Assembly: GCA_947474365.1 (NCBI GenBank)
Contig: CANJIU010000036.1
Coordinates: forward strand, 1 to 64,000
Origin: Opitutia bacterium
GTDB taxonomy: Bacteria; Verrucomicrobiota; Verrucomicrobiia; Opitutales; Opitutaceae
DNA: 64,000 bases
Direction of reading: 5' to 3'
Shown: positions 8,307 through 17,076 of the stretch, in pieces
How the letters are laid out: each line of letters opens with the position of its first letter
Numbering within the stretch: the first letter of the stretch is position 1
Made by a program: the position numbers and the translations under genes
The notes under the pieces: generated by a model
The model's input: only the letters and a program-made list of their open reading frames with translations
The model's database searches: none
What the model was told of the DNA's origin: nothing

Positions 8307-8936
8307 TTATTTCTTCGCCTTCTTTTTTCCGCCATCCGCCGGTTTCGCCAGACTGCCTTCCGAGAGCTGCTGGATGCGCAGCGCCATTCCCTTCGGAGCC
8401 GGATCAATGATGGGATGGGCGATATGGCCAAAGTTGAAGCCCATTCCGAGCGGTTTGCCCGGCTCCGGCGCAAACGGCAAAAAGCGTATGACGAACGAAC
8501 CCTTAGTCCGGTCAATTGGCTCGATGCTCACGAGCTTCGCGAAGCGCCCAAAGATCGCGTCCATCTTCGCCGCGTTGTCTCCTTTCGGATAATCGGGGAC
8601 GACAAACTTGAACGACACCTTGAACGGACCGGCATCCATGATGGACTGTGCGATCTGTTGGTGGGTCACCGCGTGGTGATCGAATGAGATATTGGCGAAT
8701 CCACTCGTTGGCGTGAGGTCCACGACTCCGGTGACCGACTTCACCTTGGAGGCCGCGGCGGTGATCGCCTTCACATCCGCGTCCGACTTCATGCCATCGA
8801 TGTAAAACGTGCGACTGGACGGAGACGGTTCGTTCGGACCCGGGGCGGCTTTTTTCTCCGCCGCCGAGGCGATCCAGGGCAGGATCATGACCGCAAATGC
8901 AGCGCCGAGGGAAACGATTGTTCGGGGTATCGACAT
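8307..8936 (-). CDS. Exported protein with two HMA-like ferredoxin folds lacking CxxC
   Basis: The 209-residue product has a signal peptide (MSIPRTIVSLGAAFAVMILPWIASA). Residues about 40-105 resemble a heavy-metal-associated domain (TFYIDGMKSDADVKAITAAASKVKSVTGV), but the metal-binding GMxCxxC is replaced by GMKSDAD, so copper binding is unlikely. A second similar beta-alpha-beta segment follows. The C-terminus is lysine-rich (GGKKKAKK). ATG at 8936 was chosen because the signal peptide starts there; longer starts add an arginine-rich non-signal segment. It lies 88 bases upstream of the PSCyt1 gene on the same strand, so it may be first in that operon. Its function is not recognised. Confidence 0.7.
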   Translation of the reverse strand: MSIPRTIVSLGAAFAVMILPWIASAAEKKAAPGPNEPSPSSRTFYIDGMKSDADVKAITAAASKVKSVTGVVDLTPTSGFANISFDHHAVTHQQIAQSIMDAGPFKVSFKFVVPDYPKGDNAAKMDAIFGRFAKLVSIEPIDRTKGSFVIRFLPFAPEPGKPLGMGFNFGHIAHPIIDPAPKGMALRIQQLSEGSLAKPADGGKKKAKK

Positions 8937-9125
8937 GCTGGCAGGTTGCGCGCGTCGCCGGTCCACGCGAGCCGAATTCTTCACCACGCCAACCTCCGTG
9001 GCGCGCCGCCACACCGGCCACACCGGCCCAATTCGCGCCGACGCCCGCCCCTACTCGCACCCTCGCGCCCCGCGCCTTCATCTCCCTCCGTTCCGCCCTT
9101 TCACACGCCATTCTTCCTATTCTCC

Positions 9126-9148
9126 AGTGTCACGTATTACGTGACACT
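9126..9148. repeat. Perfect 23-base palindrome, copy 1
   Basis: Eleven-base arms AGTGTCACGTA and TACGTGACACT surround a single central T. The half-site contains TGTCACGTA. A near-identical palindrome starts 54 bases further on, so the pair could be tandem operator sites or the two halves of a mobile hairpin element. Confidence 0.75.
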
Positions 9149-9179
9149 TTTTTCCCACTCTCCTCGTATGAAAAAGCAA

Positions 9180-9202
9180 AGTGTCACGTAATAAGTGACA
9201 CT
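9180..9202. repeat. Near-perfect 23-base palindrome, copy 2
   Basis: The arms are AGTGTCACGTA and TAAGTGACACT, with one mismatch relative to copy 1. The spacer between the copies starts with TTTTTTC and ends with GAAAAAGCAA, so the whole of 9126-9202 can also fold as one long hairpin whose arms are themselves palindromic. Confidence 0.7.
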
Positions 9203-9322
9203 CGTGATCAGATCGGTTCTCGCGCCCTTGGGACCGCGGATGTGGCGGTACGGGGGGGGCGGCGGGCGTGATTTTCCGCTCCAGCGTCGCAAGCCGTGAC
9301 AACCTGAGTCCAAGGTGCTCCG

Positions 9323-10279
9323 ATGTCTCGCATGCGTTTTCGTCGCCCGGCTTTTGTTTCCCTTCTGCTTCTGGGACTCGGCGTGGCCAGCCTGCGCGCA
9401 GGCCCAATCAAGCACGACTTCCTAGCGATTGACGAGGGGCTGGCCCAGCTCCTTCACGTCGATGAAAATGATCCCACGAAAAACTGGATTGTTCGCACCG
9501 GCCATCCGCAGGCCCGCGATCTGCAGCTCATCGGCGGCGGTCGCGTGCTTGTTGGCCACGATGCAGGCTACACGGAATTCTACATCGCCAGTGGGAAAGT
9601 CGCCAAGGATGTCGCCGTGTTCAAAGGCGTAACCTCAGCGCGCCGGCTTCCCGGAGGAAACACACTTCTCGCCGGCCCGAATCTCGCCGGCGAAAAGGGC
9701 GTGGTAATCTTGGAAATCGACGCCACCACGGCGGTGAAGAAAAAGACGATTTTCCCCGGCACCTACGTGCGCCTGCTGCGCGAGACCGCGCAAGGCACCT
9801 GGCTGATGATGAATGACACCATGATCCGCGAAGGGCGACGCGACGGAACACTACTGCACGAATGGACCGTCGCTGGATTCCGGCACGCATGGAAAGCCGT
9901 GCGCCTGCCGAATGGCCACACCTTGGCCTCCGCCGGCTATGGCGCGTTCATGGTCGAACTCGATGTCCAAGGAGGAGTCGCGCGCCGATTCGCTGCCGCG
10001 GGACAGATGCCTGCGGCAGTAAACGCGAATTTCTACGCCACGTTTCAATTGCTTCCCAACAGTCACATCGTCCTCGCCAACTGGCAGGCCCACGGTCCGG
10101 GCCATGGCGCCTCCGGCGTACAGCTCTTTGAGTTGGACGCGAAATCCGCAATCGTCTGGCAGTGGAGCGAGGCGAAGCTCATCTCCTCGCTCCAGGGCGT
10201 CCTCGTACTTGACGGCCTCGATCTCTCCAAACTCCACGACGAGCGCAACGGCGTGGTGGCGCCCGTCGACGCACCATGA
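9323..10279 (+). CDS. Exported beta-propeller-like protein of unknown function
   Basis: The 318-residue product starts with a basic N-region and a hydrophobic signal sequence (FVSLLLLGLGVASLRAG). The mature part has repeated blades with motifs such as GGNTLLAGPN, NGHTLASAGYGAFMVELD and NSHIVLANWQAHG. In arylsulfotransferase-like and PQQ-like propellers, a 'results/decision/nostalgia' style G-N-T-L strand alternates with a turn in the same way. No catalytic residues can be assigned. It is probably transcribed alone from the region containing the palindromic pair. The start may also be ATG at 9332, three codons downstream. Confidence 0.7.
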   Translation: MSRMRFRRPAFVSLLLLGLGVASLRAGPIKHDFLAIDEGLAQLLHVDENDPTKNWIVRTGHPQARDLQLIGGGRVLVGHDAGYTEFYIASGKVAKDVAVFKGVTSARRLPGGNTLLAGPNLAGEKGVVILEIDATTAVKKKTIFPGTYVRLLRETAQGTWLMMNDTMIREGRRDGTLLHEWTVAGFRHAWKAVRLPNGHTLASAGYGAFMVELDVQGGVARRFAAAGQMPAAVNANFYATFQLLPNSHIVLANWQAHGPGHGASGVQLFELDAKSAIVWQWSEAKLISSLQGVLVLDGLDLSKLHDERNGVVAPVDAP

Positions 10280-10313
10280 AGGCGAACGTCCGCGCCGGCA
10301 CCGGCCCGTTCAG

Positions 10314-12344
10314 TCACGTTGCCCGATCCCGGGCGGCCGCCGGCCACCAGTGCTTGACACAGACGATTTGTATCTTCGCGAGAATGTCGCGCAGGTCATC
10401 CACGGTAAAGTCCGCACCGCCCAATTGACGGCAGGAAGCGCTCCCGGCGGCGAGACCGGTGGCGAAGGCGGTCTCGGCGGACGTCCCCGCCGCCATTTGC
10501 GCGAGAAAAATGGCCCCCACCGTATCCCCGGCACCGATCGGATTGATGACTCCGTCGACGACCGGCAGGCGAAATTCGAAAAAACGCCAGCACCGCGGAC
10601 TGCCCGTTCCTTTGCCGCCAGTTGGATTTTCGAACAACCACGCGGTCCGGGGACCTGCCGTCACCGCCAGCCAACGCAGCCGGTACGCCGCAAGCACGGA
10701 TAGAGCCACTGCGGGAAGTGGCGCCGCGCCCTCCGCCGCATCCGGTTCTGCGGCAGCGCTACCCCCACTAGCGAGGCTCCGCAATTCGTCGGCATTCACT
10801 TTCAAAATGTCGACCTGTCCCGTCGCGAGCGTGGCTTCAATCCCCTTGTAGCCGTCGAGCAGCAGAAGCGCGTTCCCCTTGTAGCGCGCCAGAGTCGCAT
10901 AAAAATCCGCGTCGACTCCCGGCGGGTAAGTGCCGCAAAGGGCCAGGCCGCCGATCTCTCCACGTGCCAGGACCTCACGGATGCGTGTGGACAACTCCGC
11001 AACCTCCGCAGGCGCAATCGGCGGCGAGGGCTCGACGAGTTCCGTTGCCTCGCCCCTGGCCGAGTCAATCACGGTGATGCAGCAGCGCGTCTCGCCGGCG
11101 GCTGAAACCGTGAGTTGGTTCACGCCAGCGGCGGCGATCATCCGGCTAAGCCGGGCTCCGTTCTCGCCCCCAAGGAATTGCGCGAGACTGACCCCTCCCG
11201 GAATCAGCTGACTCGCGGCCCGCGAAAACTGCTGCCCCTTGCCCCCGACCGACGTGAGGATCTCGCGCGCACGATTGACCCTCCCGCGCTCGCAACGCTC
11301 GAAAACCAGCGTTTTCTGCAGTGCGGGGTTCAAGCCGACGGCGAGCAGGTGAACCGCCCCCCTCGGGATGGCGTGGAACGCAACCGTCCCGGCGAGGGCT
11401 TCGCGGCGTTCTACCCCGGCGAAGCGGATCCGCGGCGCGTTGCCCGAATCCTCTCCCGTATCCACGATCCGGATGACTAGGTCGGCCCGGTTCCGTCGGA
11501 CCGGATCCTGCATCTCCTCGATCGTGGGCCGATCGACGCGCTCGAAATGAGCCAGGGCATCATCGGGCGAGCGGCCCCCGGCAATCTTGCGGGCCACCAC
11601 CCGCCGCCGACAGGCCGCGAGCGACAGGTCGAGGAGCACGCAGAAATCTAGTCCTTCCTTCACCTCGTTCCAGCCGAGCTCCGGTCGGACAAGGTGCAAG
11701 CCTTCGACGATCACGATGCGGTGATGGGGTTGCACCGCCAACACCCCCGGCACCGGGTCGTGCCGCCGGCGATCGTAGACAGGGAGAAGGATTTCGTGCT
11801 TTTCTCCATGGGGCGACCGCAATCGCTGCAAGTCCGCCACCAATGCCGCCACGTCAAAGGTGGACGGGCGTCCTTTGATTTCCCGCAGCCCCACTTCCTT
11901 TCCGTCTTCCCTTCCGGCGTGCGCATCGAGGAAGACATTCGGGAAATGATAACCGTCCATGCTGAGAGAAACGGCAATTTCCCTACCCTCGAGGACCCGC
12001 AGGACACGACAAAGCAGCGCACTGAGGATGGTCTTCCCGCTGCCTGCACCGCCGACAACGCCGACGAAGAAGCGGCTGTTCTCGTTACGTTGCCAATTAC
12101 GGAAGGCGATCGCCAGCGGCAGCAACAGGGACTCGACCTCTTCTCGGGTGACGCTCACCCGCGTCACCACGCCGGAGGCTTCGAATTCCACCGCCTCGCC
12201 CAACTCCAGCATCACTCGGGAAACCTCACGCGACGTCTCCACGCGAAAGGCTGATTCCAACGAGAGCGCTGCCCACAGGCAGCCAGCCGGAGACTGAATT
12301 TCAGGAGGGTCGGAAGGATGGCTCATCCGAGCGGTCACACCCAC
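10314..12344 (-). CDS. Fused P-loop kinase (uridine kinase/PRK-like) and PfkB sugar kinase
   Basis: This 676-residue protein joins two phosphotransferases. The N-terminal half has a Walker A motif GGAGSGKT at residues 98-105, SLSMDGYHFPN (a uridine-kinase/pantothenate-kinase-like substrate loop), LREIKGRPSTFD, and VIVEGLHLVRPE near 212, as in the FrcK/PRK-like family. From about residue 332 a PfkB domain begins with AVGLNPALQKTLVF and GGKGQQFSRAA and ends with the PfkB signature INPIGAGDTVGAIF (GAGDT at 604-608). LacC/FruK-type PfkB kinases phosphorylate sugar phosphates, so the fusion could phosphorylate one sugar twice in series; this is inference. The start lies 10 bases after the MFS stop codon, so the two form an operon. 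Confidence 0.88.
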   Translation of the reverse strand: MGVTARMSHPSDPPEIQSPAGCLWAALSLESAFRVETSREVSRVMLELGEAVEFEASGVVTRVSVTREEVESLLLPLAIAFRNWQRNENSRFFVGVVGGAGSGKTILSALLCRVLRVLEGREIAVSLSMDGYHFPNVFLDAHAGREDGKEVGLREIKGRPSTFDVAALVADLQRLRSPHGEKHEILLPVYDRRRHDPVPGVLAVQPHHRIVIVEGLHLVRPELGWNEVKEGLDFCVLLDLSLAACRRRVVARKIAGGRSPDDALAHFERVDRPTIEEMQDPVRRNRADLVIRIVDTGEDSGNAPRIRFAGVERREALAGTVAFHAIPRGAVHLLAVGLNPALQKTLVFERCERGRVNRAREILTSVGGKGQQFSRAASQLIPGGVSLAQFLGGENGARLSRMIAAAGVNQLTVSAAGETRCCITVIDSARGEATELVEPSPPIAPAEVAELSTRIREVLARGEIGGLALCGTYPPGVDADFYATLARYKGNALLLLDGYKGIEATLATGQVDILKVNADELRSLASGGSAAAEPDAAEGAAPLPAVALSVLAAYRLRWLAVTAGPRTAWLFENPTGGKGTGSPRCWRFFEFRLPVVDGVINPIGAGDTVGAIFLAQMAAGTSAETAFATGLAAGSASCRQLGGADFTVDDLRDILAKIQIVCVKHWWPAAARDRAT

Positions 12345-12354
12345 CGCCGGCGTG

Positions 12355-13887
12355 CTATTCCTTCAAGCCTTCCGGTTTTGGTTCGGGAAGGAATTGGGTG
12401 AGGAGAGCACCAACCAACGCGTAGGCACCCGCAACACACGCACCCACAAGTGCCATCCGAGCCGGGTCCGGTTTGTCGGAGGCGGAAAGCGTCAGGGTGA
12501 TCCAGGCGGCGGCGGTGCCGAGGACCCGGCCACCGATGTTGGCGGCAAAACTCTCTCCAGTACCGCGCAGATGCACCGGAAACACGAGGGGAATGTAGTT
12601 CCCCCAGAAACTGAATTGCGCGACGGTGAAGACGCCAGCGGTAAAGATCCCCGCCTTGATGAGCCCGAGGTTGCTCGCATCACCCAGGTGCCCCGAGATC
12701 CACCAGAACAGCAACGGGACAAAAATGAGCGAGGGAATCTGGAAGATGCGAAACAACGTCCGCCGACTGACGACAATCACCGCCAGCACCGCGAGAATGA
12801 AGCGTCCCAAAAGTCCGCCGACTTCCTGATAGATCGAAACCCCGGCGACCATTTCATCGCTCGCATTACCAGCGGCCTGGCGCATTTCCTTGAGCGCAAC
12901 CGGATCGGTTTTTTTGGCGGCCTTGGCCGCGGCCATGGCGGCGTCGCCCTTTTCCTTCGCCGAGGCGATCACGGCGGCATGGCCGGCCACCGCCGGCGTG
13001 CCAATGCGCTGGGCTCCGATGATCTGGGGCAGTTGTTGAATCGCTCCAAACGCAATTCCGTAACTGGCCGCAAAAACAAGCGTAGTCAGGATGGTCGTCT
13101 TACGCAGTTCCGGAGAAAAAAGCGCGCCGAGGCTCGGCCGCTTGAGCGTGCCGGCATCGCGCTTCTTTTGCCACTCAGGCGACTCGGGCAGGAAGGGCCG
13201 GATAAAAATCAACGGCAGCGCCGGGATAACCCCCGAAATCAAGGTATAACGCCAGGCCACATGCTCCCCGGCAATTGCCGGCAGGCTAAGCGCCCATTTC
13301 GCAGCCAGGATATTGGCTCCCCCGACCAGCAAACCGCCAAACGAAGAGCATGCCTGAGTGTAACCAAGAACCTTTTCCCGTTGCGCCGGATTCGTAAAGA
13401 TCTCGGCGAGCCACGCCACCGCCGCGACAAATTCCACACACACTCCCACAAAGACCAGACACCGGAAGAAGAGCAATTGAGGGAGCGACGTAGAAAATCC
13501 CGCCGCGAACGCTGCAAAGGCGTAGAGCAAAATACTGAAGGTCAGCACCCGCCGGCGCCCCAGCAGGTCGGTCAAGTAACCACCCAGCAAACCGAACACA
13601 CCACCGGCGAGCGCGGGAATGAAGAACAAGGTGCGGGCCCACTTTACATACTCCTCACCACCCGGCGACCAGAGCGCCGCGGCCTTGGCCCGCTCCATGC
13701 CACCGCTGACTAGCCCCTCGACAAGCGGCGCACTCAGCGCCCCCATCGCCGGCTTGATGATAAGCGGCAGCATCAGCAACTCGTAGATATCAAATGCGAA
13801 ACCGATGGCCGCGATAATGCAGATCAACCAAGCGGTGCGGTTCATTGCGGTATGGCCTAAGGCAGCGGGGGCATGGCTGGAACTCAT
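12355..13887 (-). CDS. MFS transporter (sugar/organic acid symporter type)
   Basis: The 510-residue inner-membrane protein shows about 12 hydrophobic segments. The MFS motif GGYLTDLLGRRRVL lies between the early helices, and a PESPEWQKKRDAG loop typical of sugar-porter-like proteins follows helix 6. An unusual Ala/Lys-rich charged segment (AKEKGDAAMAAAKAAKKTDP) sits in the loop between two C-terminal-half helices. It is first in a two-gene operon with the bifunctional kinase, suggesting that imported substrate is phosphorylated directly. The substrate cannot be determined from sequence. Confidence 0.88.
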   Translation of the reverse strand: MSSSHAPAALGHTAMNRTAWLICIIAAIGFAFDIYELLMLPLIIKPAMGALSAPLVEGLVSGGMERAKAAALWSPGGEEYVKWARTLFFIPALAGGVFGLLGGYLTDLLGRRRVLTFSILLYAFAAFAAGFSTSLPQLLFFRCLVFVGVCVEFVAAVAWLAEIFTNPAQREKVLGYTQACSSFGGLLVGGANILAAKWALSLPAIAGEHVAWRYTLISGVIPALPLIFIRPFLPESPEWQKKRDAGTLKRPSLGALFSPELRKTTILTTLVFAASYGIAFGAIQQLPQIIGAQRIGTPAVAGHAAVIASAKEKGDAAMAAAKAAKKTDPVALKEMRQAAGNASDEMVAGVSIYQEVGGLLGRFILAVLAVIVVSRRTLFRIFQIPSLIFVPLLFWWISGHLGDASNLGLIKAGIFTAGVFTVAQFSFWGNYIPLVFPVHLRGTGESFAANIGGRVLGTAAAWITLTLSASDKPDPARMALVGACVAGAYALVGALLTQFLPEPKPEGLKE

Positions 13888-14046
13888 GGTGAGAATCGTG
13901 CCCGGGAATGACGCATGACTTCAAGCGGCGATTCGAATTTTCTCACTGCGTTGACCGGCACGACCTCGCCGTGCAACTTTCCCGCCGAACAAGCCGTCAA
14001 CCCACCGGTCCCTCCCCCGCCAACGCCTCGTCTCTCATCGCCACGC

Positions 14047-15465
14047 ATGAAGCCCTGTTTCCGACTCCCGTCCCTCGCCACCGCGTTTTTCCTCCTCGTT
14101 TCGCCGCTGGCCTTTGGTGAAAACAATTCCTCATGGCCGTCATGGCGCGGGCCCGCCGGCACCGGCGTCGCTCCCGGCGCCCAGCCGCCAACCACTTGGA
14201 GCGACCAGCAAAACCTCCGCTGGAAGGCCAAAATTCCAGGCTATGGCTTCTCCACGCCGATTATCTGGAAGGACAAAATTTATCTGCTTGCTGCGATCGA
14301 AACCGGCGAAGTGAAGCCGGGCGCCACGGATTCGACGCCGAGCACGCCGCCACCACCCCGCCCCGGTCCTCCCCCTGGCGGCGGAGATCCCAAGGGTCGC
14401 GGAGGAAAAGGCGGTAAGGGCGGCAAGGGCGGCCCGGGCGGTTTCGGCGGCGGGGCCAAACCGACCAAGGTACATGAATTCGTCGTCATCGCGGTGGAAC
14501 GTTCCACGGGCAAAATTGCCTGGCAGAAAACCGCCCGCCGCGAGGTCCCGCACGAGGGCCACCACCCAACCAATAGTTTCGCATCGTCGTCACCCGTAAC
14601 GGACGGCGAACGGCTCTACGTCTCATTCGGATCTCGGGGGCTTTACTGCTACGATCTGGCGGGAAATCTCCAATGGGAAAAGGACCTTGGCGACATGCAG
14701 ACGCGCAACGGATTCGGCGAAGGCTCCTCGCCCGCCCTCGCCGGTGGCAACCTGATTGTCCCATGGGATCACGAGGGAGGTTCGTTTGTGGTAGCACTCG
14801 ACAAGAAGACCGGCCGGGAGGTTTGGCGGAAAAGCCGCGACGAACGTTCGTCTTGGTCTACCCCCGTCATCGTCGAGGTCGGCGGCAAGCTGCAGGCCAT
14901 CATCGCCGCGACCAACCGCACCCGCAGCTACGATACCGCCACGGGAGAAATCGTCTGGGAGGCCGCCGGTCTGACGCCGAACGTGATTCCTACTCCCGTG
15001 ACTGGCCACGGCATGATCTACGTCACCAGCGGCTTCCAGGGCTACTCGCTCCAGGCGATAAAACTCACGTCGCGCGGCGATGTTTCCGACAGCGGAAACA
15101 TCGTGTGGAACGTGAGGAAGAGCACGCCCTACGTACCGTCACCCGTGCTCTCCGGTGACCGGATATTCTTCTCCAAGAGTAACGACGCGTACCTGTCCTG
15201 TCTGAATGCCCTGACCGGCGAGATTCACTACCAGGACCAACCGCTCGAAGGATTGCGCGGCATCTACGCCTCGCCCCTCGCTGCGAATGGCCATCTGTAT
15301 GTCGTAGGGCGAGAGGGTTTGGTGATGGTCTTGAAGGACTCCACGAAGTTTGAGGTCGTCGCCAAAAACCAACTGAACGACCGTATCGACGCCTCCCCTG
15401 TCATGGTCGACCGGGAACTCTTTCTCCGGGGCCACGACTTTCTCTACTGCATCGCCGAGGGGTGA
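14047..15465 (+). CDS. Exported PQQ-binding-like beta-propeller protein
   Basis: The 472-residue protein begins at ATG 14047, where a signal peptide (MKPCFRLPSLATAFFLLVSPLAFG) starts; the frame is open further upstream but without export features. WPSWRGPAGTG, followed by repeats such as VVALDKKTGREVWRKS, YDTATGEIVWEAAG and YCYDLAGNLQWEKD, identifies an eight-blade PQQ-like quinoprotein/BamB-like propeller. A Pro-rich then Gly/Lys-rich insertion (about 14335-14467) interrupts an early blade. Similar propellers occur beside polysaccharide-degradation genes in this phylum; the enzymatic role is unproved. It is divergent from the MFS-kinase operon, with 159 bases between the starts. Confidence 0.88.
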   Translation: MKPCFRLPSLATAFFLLVSPLAFGENNSSWPSWRGPAGTGVAPGAQPPTTWSDQQNLRWKAKIPGYGFSTPIIWKDKIYLLAAIETGEVKPGATDSTPSTPPPPRPGPPPGGGDPKGRGGKGGKGGKGGPGGFGGGAKPTKVHEFVVIAVERSTGKIAWQKTARREVPHEGHHPTNSFASSSPVTDGERLYVSFGSRGLYCYDLAGNLQWEKDLGDMQTRNGFGEGSSPALAGGNLIVPWDHEGGSFVVALDKKTGREVWRKSRDERSSWSTPVIVEVGGKLQAIIAATNRTRSYDTATGEIVWEAAGLTPNVIPTPVTGHGMIYVTSGFQGYSLQAIKLTSRGDVSDSGNIVWNVRKSTPYVPSPVLSGDRIFFSKSNDAYLSCLNALTGEIHYQDQPLEGLRGIYASPLAANGHLYVVGREGLVMVLKDSTKFEVVAKNQLNDRIDASPVMVDRELFLRGHDFLYCIAEG

Positions 15466-15508
15466 GCGCGGATTCCGGCTTTGGAGCCGCGCGCTGCCCC
15501 GCCAACGG

Positions 15509-15892
15509 TTACCCTACCAGTTGCGCGTACGCGGCGGCGTCGAGCAGGCCGCCGGCGGCCGCGGGATCGGCGGGCTTCAATTTCATCATCCAGCCCTCGA
15601 CATAGGAGGACTTGTTCACGGTTTCCGGTGCGCCATCGAGCGCACCGTTCACCGCGACGACGGTGCCCGCCACCGGAGAGTAGAGATCGCTGGCCGCCTT
15701 GACGGACTCGACGACCCCGAAGGTCTCTCCGGCCTTCAAGTTCGCGCCGACCTTGGGTACCTGGACGTAGGTAATGTCGCCAAGGGAGTTCTGCGCGTAG
15801 TCCGTAATCCCCACGGTCACCGTGCCGTCGCTCTCAAGCTTCAGCCATTCGTGCGATTTTGTATAGCGGAGTTCAGCCGGGATGTTGCTCAT
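15509..15892 (-). CDS. gcvH: Glycine cleavage system H protein
   Basis: The lipoyl carrier of the glycine cleavage complex shuttles the aminomethyl group between the P, T and L proteins in the cytoplasm. The 127-residue length is typical. The lipoylation motif ESVKAASDLYSPVAG has its lysine at residue 65, and the N-terminus YTKSHEWLKLESDGTVTVGITDYAQ is canonical. The ATG overlaps the gcvT stop by four bases, so the two are translationally coupled in the order gcvT-gcvH. The P protein is not in this window. Confidence 0.98.
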   Translation of the reverse strand: MSNIPAELRYTKSHEWLKLESDGTVTVGITDYAQNSLGDITYVQVPKVGANLKAGETFGVVESVKAASDLYSPVAGTVVAVNGALDGAPETVNKSSYVEGWMMKLKPADPAAAGGLLDAAAYAQLVG

Positions 15893-16995
15893 GCGGAGGA
15901 TTTTTTTAGTTCCACAAACGGAGGTTTGACCAGTTGCAAATTCAATTTCGTGCCGCGGATGTCGACCGCCAGAGGTTGCGCCGCTGCCGATGATTTCACC
16001 AAGGCGGAACCAATCGCCTCGTTAAGGATCGGGGAGAGCGTCCCCGAAACAACGCGGCCGACCGTGGCTCCGGCGGCATCCAGCACCGGCGCATCCGCCC
16101 GCACGATTCTCCGATCCCCGGTCTTGAAGAACACGATTTTGTTCGCTCCACCCGCCTGCTTTTCCGCGACGAGTGCCGCGCGCCCGACAAAATCGGCGCC
16201 CTTGTCGAGCTTGACGGTCCAACCGAGCCCCGCCGTCAGCGGGGAAATCTCGGCCGTGATTTCGTGTCCGTAAAGCGGATAACCGGCTTCGAGCCGCAGG
16301 CTGTCGCGCGCGCCCAGGCCGGCAAGTTCGAGACCGCGCGGCTGCCCAGCCTCCAGCAGGGCCGTCGCCAAAGCGACCGCGTCGCCGGCGGCGTGATAAA
16401 GCTCAAACCCGTCTTCGCCCGTATAGCCGGTGCGGCTCGCGATACAGTGCACCCCGGCGACGGTCGCCTCGGTGAAGTGATAATATTTCACGAGCCCCAG
16501 TTTTGCGCCCGACAGGGATTGCACGATCTCCGCCGCTCGCGGACCCTGGACTGCCAGCAATGCGTAGTCCGCGCAACGGTCCGTGATCGTCACGTTGAAG
16601 CTGGCCGCCTGCCCGCGAATCCAAGCAAGATCCTTCTCGATGTTACCCGCGTTGATGCAGAGGAAAAAATCCTCCGGCCCGCGCATGTAGACCAAGAGAT
16701 CGTCCACCACCCCGCCCTCGGGATAGCACATCGGGGAATACAGCACGCGCCCCGGGAAGAGCCTCGCGACGTCGTTCGTGACCAGGTGATTCAGGAACCG
16801 CGCGGCGTCGGGTCCCTTGACGTCGACCTCACCCATGTGGCTCACGTCAAACAGCCCGGCGGTACGGCGCACCGCCTTGTGCTCCTCGAGGATGCTGCGG
16901 TACTGCACCGGCATCTCCCAGCCGGCGAAATCCACCAGTCGGGCCCCATGGGCCGCATGAAAATCGCGCAACGGCGTGCGTTTGAGTTCGCTCAT
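15889..16995 (-). CDS. gcvT: Aminomethyltransferase (glycine cleavage T protein)
   Basis: GcvT takes the aminomethyl group from lipoyl-GcvH and transfers it to tetrahydrofolate, releasing ammonia. ATG at 16995 gives a 368-residue protein beginning MSELKRTPLRDFHAAHGARL, the standard family N-terminus. VDFAGWEMPVQY, FDVSHMGEVDVKGPDA and RTGYTGEDGFELYHAAGDA are family signatures. The C-terminal barrel includes GRVVSGTLSPILNEAIGSALV. It overlaps gcvH by four bases and lies about 80 bases downstream of the TonB receptor gene on the same strand. Confidence 0.97.
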   Translation of the reverse strand: MSELKRTPLRDFHAAHGARLVDFAGWEMPVQYRSILEEHKAVRRTAGLFDVSHMGEVDVKGPDAARFLNHLVTNDVARLFPGRVLYSPMCYPEGGVVDDLLVYMRGPEDFFLCINAGNIEKDLAWIRGQAASFNVTITDRCADYALLAVQGPRAAEIVQSLSGAKLGLVKYYHFTEATVAGVHCIASRTGYTGEDGFELYHAAGDAVALATALLEAGQPRGLELAGLGARDSLRLEAGYPLYGHEITAEISPLTAGLGWTVKLDKGADFVGRAALVAEKQAGGANKIVFFKTGDRRIVRADAPVLDAAGATVGRVVSGTLSPILNEAIGSALVKSSAAAQPLAVDIRGTKLNLQLVKPPFVELKKSSA

Positions 16996-17076
16996 ACCGC
17001 ACCATAGCGCCCGTCCGATGCGGTCGCCGCAAGGATGTTTTACGGAAACGCCGGCGACTGCCAACCGCGCGGCGAC

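Larger units (their letters stand above)
8937..9322. other. Divergent intergenic region carrying a palindromic element
   Basis: These 386 bases separate two divergently transcribed genes and must hold both promoters. I see no convincing gene. The notable content is the pair of palindromes at 9126-9148 and 9180-9202. Short frames through this region are low-complexity Arg/Pro/His-rich shadows. Confidence 0.6.

Noticed and set aside
8307..8936. Copper-binding HMA chaperone
   Set aside because: The HMA-like fold lacks the CxxC metal motif.
9117..9415. Short frames crossing the palindromic pair as small genes
   Set aside because: They are created by the repeat itself and have no start context or composition of real genes.
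12352..13713. 453-codon plus-strand frame opposite the MFS gene
   Set aside because: Antisense to a transporter with clear helices; hydrophilic Arg/Gln/Pro-rich shadow.
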